From: Actinoallomurus iriomotensis
Lineage (GTDB): Bacteria; Actinomycetota; Actinomycetes; Streptosporangiales; Streptosporangiaceae
Length of the DNA stretch: 64,000 nt
Direction: 5' to 3'
Assembly (NCBI RefSeq): GCF_030269445.1
Contig: NZ_BSTJ01000009.1
Location: forward strand, 372,001 to 436,000
The notes under the pieces are model-generated. The model was not told the DNA's origin. It saw only the letters and a program-made list of their open reading frames with translations, and ran no database searches. Made by a program: the position numbers and the translations under genes. Numbering within the stretch: position 1 is the stretch's first letter; each line of letters starts with the position of its first letter. Below, in pieces: positions 58,838 through 64,000 of this stretch.

Positions 58838-60040
58838 ATGGCAACGAACACGTCCGCCTGGACGCGATGGTCGGCCCTGGCCGCGCTGACCGGATGCGTC
58901 TTCACGGTGGGCACGGCGGAGTACGTGATGGTCGGCCTGCTGCCGACGCTCTCGGCCGGCCTGCGGGTGCCCGTGCCGACCGCGGGACTGCTGGTGTCCT
59001 GGTACGCCCTGACGGTGGCCGTCGGCGGGCCACTCGTGACCGCGCTGACGCTCCGGCTGCCGCGCAAGGCGCTGCTCCTGGCCCTGCTCGTGGTTTTCGC
59101 GGGCGCCAACGCGGTCGCGGCGGTGGCCACCGGCTTCGGCATGCTGGTGGCGGCCCGGATGGTCACGGCTCTGACGCACAGCACGTCGTTCGCGGTCGCC
59201 ATCGTGCTCGCCGTCGGAATGGTTCCGCCCGCGCGCCGAGGTCAGGCGATCGCGGTGGTCGCGGCAGGCTGGAACCTCGCCACCGTGCTCGGCGCGCCGC
59301 TGGGCACCTGGCTCGGGCAGACATACGGCTGGCGGACGACGTTCTGGGCGATCGTCGTGCTGAGCGCGCTGATGTTCGCCGCCGTCGCGGCGCTGACGGC
59401 CAGGCCCGCCGAGGAAGCCTCCGGTCCGTCGCGCGCCGAACTCGCGACGCTGCGTGAACGGCGGGTCGTGACGCTCCTCGGGGTCATCGTCGTGTCCCAG
59501 GCCGGCCTGTTCGCCTTCTACACCTACCTGTCTCCGTTCCTGGGCCTGCGCGGCTTCTCGCCCCGGACCGTCACCCTCTTGCTGGCCGTTCTTGGCGCCG
59601 GGGCGCTCGTCGGCAACTTCACCGGCGGGCGGCTGGCGGACCGCGCGCCGTGGGGCTCGCTGTCCGCGACCATCCTCGCCCTGGCCGGGGCGCTCGCCGC
59701 TCTCGCACTCGCCGGACGGCTCCACGCGATGACGGTCGTGACCGTCCTCGTCCTCGGCGTGGTGATGGGCGCGCTCATCCCGCTGCTGCAGGAACGGGCG
59801 CTCGCCGCCGCGCCCTCGGCCCCCACCCTGATCACGGCGACCAGCGCCTCGGCGTTCAACCTCGGGATCGCCGGCGGATCGTGGCTCGGCGGCCACGCCC
59901 TCGACGCGGGCCTCGACCTGGCGCACCTGCCCTGGACGGGGATCCCGGCCGTTCTCGCCGCGCTCCCGCTCACCGTGTACGCGGCCCGCGCCCACCGGAG
60001 CGATCCACGCCCCGCCGACCACTTTGTCCGAGTGAAGTGA
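58838..60040 (+). CDS. MFS transporter (DHA1, AraJ/PbuE-type drug or nucleoside exporter)
   Basis: A 400-residue, 12-helix MFS protein with the DHA1 opening (TVGTAEYVMVGLLPTL), motif A remnants and motif C-like AGWNLATVLGAPLGTWLG after helix 4. It belongs to the arabinose/purine/chloramphenicol efflux group. The divergent MerR gene and a MerR-type promoter indicate induction by the exported compound. The downstream hydrolase gene (23 bases) may be part of the same response. Confidence 0.86.
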   Translation: MATNTSAWTRWSALAALTGCVFTVGTAEYVMVGLLPTLSAGLRVPVPTAGLLVSWYALTVAVGGPLVTALTLRLPRKALLLALLVVFAGANAVAAVATGFGMLVAARMVTALTHSTSFAVAIVLAVGMVPPARRGQAIAVVAAGWNLATVLGAPLGTWLGQTYGWRTTFWAIVVLSALMFAAVAALTARPAEEASGPSRAELATLRERRVVTLLGVIVVSQAGLFAFYTYLSPFLGLRGFSPRTVTLLLAVLGAGALVGNFTGGRLADRAPWGSLSATILALAGALAALALAGRLHAMTVVTVLVLGVVMGALIPLLQERALAAAPSAPTLITATSASAFNLGIAGGSWLGGHALDAGLDLAHLPWTGIPAVLAALPLTVYAARAHRSDPRPADHFVRVK

Positions 60041-60063
60041 CACCACATCAGGGAGATTCATCA

Positions 60064-60879
60064 ATGTCCGAACTCGCCCGCATCGTCCGCGGAAGCGGCC
60101 CCGGCCTCCTGCTCGCCCACGGCGGCGGCGGTGGCATCCAGGCCAACTACGGCCCGATCCTGGACGGACTGGCCGAGCGCTACACGGTGATCGGCCCCGA
60201 CTACCCCGGCACGGGCGGTACCCCCCGTGCCACCGAGCCGCTCACCCTGGACGGCATCGCCGACGCACTGGTCGAAGCCGCCGACGAGGAGGGCGTCGAG
60301 ACGTTCGCCGTCGTCGGCTACTCACTGGGCGGCCCGGTGGCGATCCGCGCGGCCGTCCGCCACCCGGACCGGGTGACGGCCCTGGTGCTGACCGCGAGCT
60401 TCGCCCACCCGAGCGCCCGGATGCGACTCGCCACCCGGACCTGGCGGAGACTGCTCGACGCGGGGGACCCGCCCAGGCTCGCCGCCTTCCTCGCGCTGAT
60501 CGGTGCGGGAGCGTCCTTCCTGGACAGGCTCTCCGCGGAGGAGCTGGAGGCGATGCTGGCCGGGGCCGCCGCGACGGTACCCCCGGGCACCCCGGACCAC
60601 GTCGATCTCGTCGAGAGCGTGGACGTCCGTGCCGACCTGGCCCGGCTGAACGTTCCCACGCTGGTGATATCGACGACCGAAGACCAGCTGGCGACGCCCT
60701 ACCACCACCGCCAGCTGGCCGATGGCATCCCGGGCGCGAAGTTCGCCGAGATCGCCACCGGCCACCTGCCGTTCGCCGAACGCCCGCAGGAGTGGCTGGG
60801 CCTCATCCGCGCCTTCCTCGACGAGACGGGTCCGGCGGTTCAGGGGGCGTCGATCAGCTCGCCGTCGTCGGCGCGGTAG
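60064..60879 (+). CDS. Alpha/beta hydrolase
   Basis: A 271-residue alpha/beta-hydrolase from ATG 60064: oxyanion segment LLLAHGGGGGIQANYG, nucleophile elbow GYSLGG (Ser about 86), a later Asp in STTEDQLATPYH and His in ATGHLPFAER. Cytoplasmic, substrate unknown. It follows the MFS exporter, so it may hydrolyse the same toxic compound. Its 3' end overlaps the convergent ABC ATPase gene by 40 bases. Confidence 0.83.
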   Translation: MSELARIVRGSGPGLLLAHGGGGGIQANYGPILDGLAERYTVIGPDYPGTGGTPRATEPLTLDGIADALVEAADEEGVETFAVVGYSLGGPVAIRAAVRHPDRVTALVLTASFAHPSARMRLATRTWRRLLDAGDPPRLAAFLALIGAGASFLDRLSAEELEAMLAGAAATVPPGTPDHVDLVESVDVRADLARLNVPTLVISTTEDQLATPYHHRQLADGIPGAKFAEIATGHLPFAERPQEWLGLIRAFLDETGPAVQGASISSPSSAR

Positions 60880-61934
60880 ACGAGCAGGCGGCCGGGGGCG
60901 GGGGTCACGTGCAAGGTGGCCCCCGGCTCCGGTTCGCGGCCTTCGGGGACGGTGAGCTGGACGCTCGGGCCCGTGGTCGTCAGGGTGACCAGCGAGGTGG
61001 TGCCCAGGTTCTCCACGATCTCGACCGTGCCCTTGATGCCGTCCTCGGACTCGGTCAGGTACTCCGGCCGGATGCCGACGATCACCTTGTCGCCCGGGGT
61101 CAGCTCGGTGACGATGTCCTCGGGCACCGGCAGCCGTACGCCCGCGACGTCGATCTGGTGGCCCCACGACGTCGCGGTCTCACCGTCGCCGGGTACGCAC
61201 TCACCCGCCAGCAGGTTCATCGGCGTCGAGCCGATGAAGCCCGCGACGAAGACGTTCGCCGGTCGCTGGAACACCTCGCGCGGCGTGCCGAGCTGCCGGA
61301 TGCGGCCCGACTCCATGACCGCGATCCGGTCGGCCAGGGCCAGCGCCTCCGCCTGGTCGTGCGTCACGAAGACCGTGGTCACGCCCAGGTCGTGCTGGAG
61401 CTTCTTGAGGAACGTACGGGCCTCCAGCCGCAGCCGGGCGTCGAGGTTCGACAGCGGCTCGTCCAGCAGGAACACCGTCGGCTGTGCCGCCATGGCGCGG
61501 GCCAGCGCGACGCGCTGCTGCTGACCGCCGGACAGCTGCGCCGGCCGCCGCTCCATCAGGCCGCCGAGCGAGAGCCCCTCACCCGTGGCGGCCGCCTTGG
61601 CCCGGCGCTCCGCCCGGCCCACCTTCTTGATCCGCAGCGGGTACGCGATGTTGTCGGCCACCGTCATGTGCGGGAACAGCGCGTAGTCCTGGAACACCAT
61701 CGCCACGTCCCGCGCGCCCGGCGGCACCCGCGTGACGTCGCGGTCACCGATGCGCAGGCTGCCGGACGACGCCGTCTCCAGCCCCGCGATCGTGCGCAGC
61801 AGCGTCGTCTTGCCGCACCCGGACGGCCCGAGCAGGGCGAAGAACTCCCCGTCCTGGATCTCCAACGACAGGGCGTCGAGCGCCGTCACGCCGCCGTCGA
61901 AGACCTTGGTCACCTCTTCCAGCGAGACCTTCAC
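60840..61934 (-). CDS. Sugar ABC importer ATP-binding protein (UgpC/MsmK type)
   Basis: GTG 61934 overlaps the upstream permease stop (GTGA). The 364-residue ATPase has Walker A GPSGCGKTT (36-44), FQDYALFPHMTV, signature LSGGQQQRVALARAM, Walker B VFLLDEPLSNLD and a C-terminal TOBE/OB regulatory domain (IVGIRPEYL). It drives carbohydrate import by the two adjacent permeases. Its type can also serve several CUT1 systems, so it could energise the ATPase-less importer at 45364-48490. That is inference. Confidence 0.9.
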   Translation of the reverse strand: MKVSLEEVTKVFDGGVTALDALSLEIQDGEFFALLGPSGCGKTTLLRTIAGLETASSGSLRIGDRDVTRVPPGARDVAMVFQDYALFPHMTVADNIAYPLRIKKVGRAERRAKAAATGEGLSLGGLMERRPAQLSGGQQQRVALARAMAAQPTVFLLDEPLSNLDARLRLEARTFLKKLQHDLGVTTVFVTHDQAEALALADRIAVMESGRIRQLGTPREVFQRPANVFVAGFIGSTPMNLLAGECVPGDGETATSWGHQIDVAGVRLPVPEDIVTELTPGDKVIVGIRPEYLTESEDGIKGTVEIVENLGTTSLVTLTTTGPSVQLTVPEGREPEPGATLHVTPAPGRLLVYRADDGELIDAP

Positions 61935-62752
61935 GCCTTGATCCCTCCGTGGAAGCGGAAGCCGTACCGGCGGCTGACGAACAGGAACATGATGACGACC
62001 GGAATCGAGTAGAGCAGGGAGAACGTCGAGATCAGCGCGAGGTTCGGCTGACCGCCCTCGGTGTAGAAGTTGTTGAGCGTGACCGCCGCCGGCTGCTTCT
62101 CCGGCGTCCGGTACAGCAGGAACGGCATGAGGAAGTTGCCCCATACGTTGACCATCGCCCACACGGCGATCGTCGCGAGGCCCGGCCGGACGTTCGGCAG
62201 CACCACGTGACCCAGCACCTGGAAGGAGTTCGCCCCGAACACCCGCGCCGACTCCTCGTACGACTTGGGCATCGTGTCCATGAAGTCCTTGAGGATGAAG
62301 ATCGCCGCGGGCAGCAGGCCGCCGGTCATGACCAGGATGACGCCGATGTCCTTGTCCAGCAGGTGCAGCTTGAACATCAGCTGGAAGATCGGCACCATCG
62401 CGGACGTCCCGGTGATCACCGAGGACAGCAGCAGGAGCAGATAGAGGATCCCGTCGCGGCCCGGGACGCGCACGCGGCTCAGCGCGTACGCCGCGAGCGC
62501 CGCGGCCGCGACCGTGATCAGCATCGTCCACAGCGACAGCACCGCCGAGTTGTACAGCGACGGCAGCGCGTTGGGGTCGTCGGTGAGGTGCTTGAAGTTG
62601 CCCAGCGTGAAGTCCGGCCACGAGACGGACAGCGTCGGGTTCCGCGTGAACGGCGCGGTCACCAGCCACAGCATCGGCAGCGCGAAGAACGCCGTGACGA
62701 GCGCCACGAACACGTAGAAGCCGATGCGCCGCACCACCTGGACGGGACTCAC
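61931..62752 (-). CDS. Sugar ABC importer permease (MalG-like)
   Basis: GTG 62752 overlaps the previous permease's stop (GTGA). A 273-residue CUT1 permease with six helices and the EAA loop (MPKSYEESARVFGANSFQVL). It forms the channel with the MalF-like partner and is translationally coupled on both sides. Confidence 0.9.
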   Translation of the reverse strand: MSPVQVVRRIGFYVFVALVTAFFALPMLWLVTAPFTRNPTLSVSWPDFTLGNFKHLTDDPNALPSLYNSAVLSLWTMLITVAAAALAAYALSRVRVPGRDGILYLLLLLSSVITGTSAMVPIFQLMFKLHLLDKDIGVILVMTGGLLPAAIFILKDFMDTMPKSYEESARVFGANSFQVLGHVVLPNVRPGLATIAVWAMVNVWGNFLMPFLLYRTPEKQPAAVTLNNFYTEGGQPNLALISTFSLLYSIPVVIMFLFVSRRYGFRFHGGIKA

Positions 62753-63651
62753 GCGCGCCTCCGCAGGATCCGGATGTAGGCGAGCGCCAGCAGCAGGTTG
62801 ATCACCAGCATGATCAGGGAGATCGCGCTGGCGAAGCCCAGGCGTTCGCCCGGCAGGGCGGTCAGGTAGATGTAGACGGGCAGCACCGCCGAGGCGCCGT
62901 GCGGCTCTCCCTTGGTGATCAGGTACGGCGTGAAGTCGTTGAACGTCCACAGGCTGATCAGCAGCGTGTTGGTCAGGATGTGCCCGCGGATGCCGGGCAG
63001 GACGACGTCGCGCAACTGCTGCCAGCCGCTCGCGCCGGCCAGCCGGGCGGACTCCAGCTGGCTCGGCGGCACGCTCGACAGCGCCGCCGTGAACAGCATC
63101 ATCGAGAACGCCGTGCCCCGCCAGACGTTGAAGACGATCAGCGACCCCATCGGGTGGTCGAACCACCAGTCGCGGCCGGGCGTGTGCAGGATCGCGTTGA
63201 GCGTGCCGCCCTGGTCCTTGAGGAACGCGATCCACAGCCAGGCGACCACGACGCCGGGCAGGATCCAGGCGAGCAGCACGAGCGTCTCGACGAGGGCGCG
63301 GGCCCAGCGCCGCGCCGAGCGCAACGTCCAGGCGAGGAGAAAGCCGAGGACGTTCTGCCCGATGATCGCCGAGCCGAGGACGAACAGCAGCGTACGGCCG
63401 AGGGCGTCGCGGAAGTCCTTGTCCCCGAGCGCGTGCGTGTAGTTCGCGGTGCCGACGACCTTCGGGTGCGCGGCCTGGACGCCGGTGAGCCGGTAGTCGG
63501 TCAGCCCGAGGTACAGCGTCCACAGCGCCGGCAGGATCAGGAAGACCGTGACGAGCAGCAGCGCGGGCACCACGAAGGCCAGCCCCTGCCGCCGGTCGCC
63601 GCCGCCCGGCACGTCGCCGGCGAGCGAACGCTGAGCCGTCTGGTGCGCCAT
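62749..63651 (-). CDS. Sugar ABC importer permease (MalF-like)
   Basis: ATG 63651, sharing one base with the stop of the binding-protein gene (TGATG). A 300-residue permease with six helices, a periplasmic loop after helix 1 (GTANYTHALGDKDFRDAL) and the EAA motif (QLESARLAGASGWQQLRDVV). Typical CUT1 architecture. Confidence 0.9.
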   Translation of the reverse strand: MAHQTAQRSLAGDVPGGGDRRQGLAFVVPALLLVTVFLILPALWTLYLGLTDYRLTGVQAAHPKVVGTANYTHALGDKDFRDALGRTLLFVLGSAIIGQNVLGFLLAWTLRSARRWARALVETLVLLAWILPGVVVAWLWIAFLKDQGGTLNAILHTPGRDWWFDHPMGSLIVFNVWRGTAFSMMLFTAALSSVPPSQLESARLAGASGWQQLRDVVLPGIRGHILTNTLLISLWTFNDFTPYLITKGEPHGASAVLPVYIYLTALPGERLGFASAISLIMLVINLLLALAYIRILRRRA

Positions 63652-64000
63652 CAGCCCGTCGTCACGTGCCCGGCGCCGCCGACGGCCTGGGTCAGGTTCT
63701 GCTGGTACGTCTTGACCGCCTTGTCCACGCTGTCGCCCGCGACGACGTCACCGGTCGCCTTCTGCAGGGCCGTGGACACCTGCGGGTAGGCGGCGAGGCC
63801 GGGCCGTACGTCGGTGATCGGCAGCACCTTCGTGGAGATGAAGTTCAGCAGCGGGTCGCCGCCGAGCAGTTCGGCGTTGACGTCCTGGCGGGGGCTGATG
63901 CCGACCGCGGAGCGCTGGACCTCGTCCTTGACGGCGTCGTGGGAGCCCATGAAGCTCAGCAGGTCCCAGACCAGCGAGGCGTTCCTGGTGTGCGGGTTGA
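63651..64000 (-). CDS. Sugar ABC importer substrate-binding protein, C-terminal part (truncated by window)
   Basis: The frame is open from the right edge to TGA 63651-63653. About 116 residues remain, ending with the helical C terminus of family 1 solute-binding proteins (NASLVWDLLSFMGSH, TDVRPGLAAYPQVSTALQKA and AVKTYQQNLTQAV). Position and coupling with the permeases identify it as the receptor of this operon. The signal peptide and ligand site lie outside the window. Confidence 0.85.
   Translation of the reverse strand, partial: NPHTRNASLVWDLLSFMGSHDAVKDEVQRSAVGISPRQDVNAELLGGDPLLNFISTKVLPITDVRPGLAAYPQVSTALQKATGDVVAGDSVDKAVKTYQQNLTQAVGGAGHVTTG

Overview
The window is high-GC actinobacterial DNA with GTG/TTG starts, ATGA/GTGA stop-start overlaps, a WhiB gene, an RpfB-like protein and many actinomycete stand-alone regulators. 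Gene families and order suggest a filamentous actinomycete, perhaps Streptosporangiales (Actinomadura or Actinoallomurus relatives). That taxon is an inference from content, not a database match.

Left part (1-21 kb): a patchwork of short accessory genes. It opens with the tail of an Fe-S oxidoreductase, then secreted hydrolases, an RpfB-like muralytic lipoprotein, VOC and DinB-fold enzymes, and several regulator plus target pairs (MerR with a decayed MFS pump, MarR with a VOC protein, HxlR with a quinone-oxidoreductase-like enzyme). A papain-fold toxin-like protein (14996-15628) and an Imm21-like protein (17423-18019) lie near each other. Several genes are broken: a signal peptidase fragment, an internally deleted MFS pump and a DinB fragment.

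Centre (21.5-32.7 kb): an array ending at an intact tRNA-Gly(CCC) gene (32647-32717, minus strand) next to dcd. The 3' part of this tRNA, usually with its downstream flank, recurs six times at spacings of about 1.3-1.8 kb. Each copy is followed after a near-constant gap by an arm-like direct repeat (GCTAATGGCAC, twice). One copy is still a full attP-like site beside the C-terminal remnant of a tyrosine integrase. The modules carry one or two small genes each (Imm26-like, DUF4265, a methyltransferase, small membrane proteins and unknowns), and several share an internal 130-240 bp repeat. I read this as a tandem accretion of integrase-less, att-bounded cassettes (CIME-like), possibly enriched in orphan immunity genes. 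It is the most interesting structure in the window.

Right part (32.8-64 kb): chromosomal backbone. It holds dcd; a glycine betaine/proline-type ABC importer with fused permease and binding protein; a GNAT-HD fusion; an AtuA-like protein; a TetR/Ohr pair; a beta-glucosidase, LacI and sugar ABC importer locus without its own ATPase; a WhiB operon with a twin-palindrome promoter; rhomboid protease, SDR, class II amidotransferase and a large acyl-CoA dehydrogenase with twin operator-like sites; an ECF sigma/DHFR-like pair; a MerR/MFS pair; and a four-gene sugar ABC operon, 63651-64000 back to 60840, that runs off the right edge. The lacI-type gene and the cassette-borne DUF4265 gene both appear to start at ATC behind excellent Shine-Dalgarno sequences.
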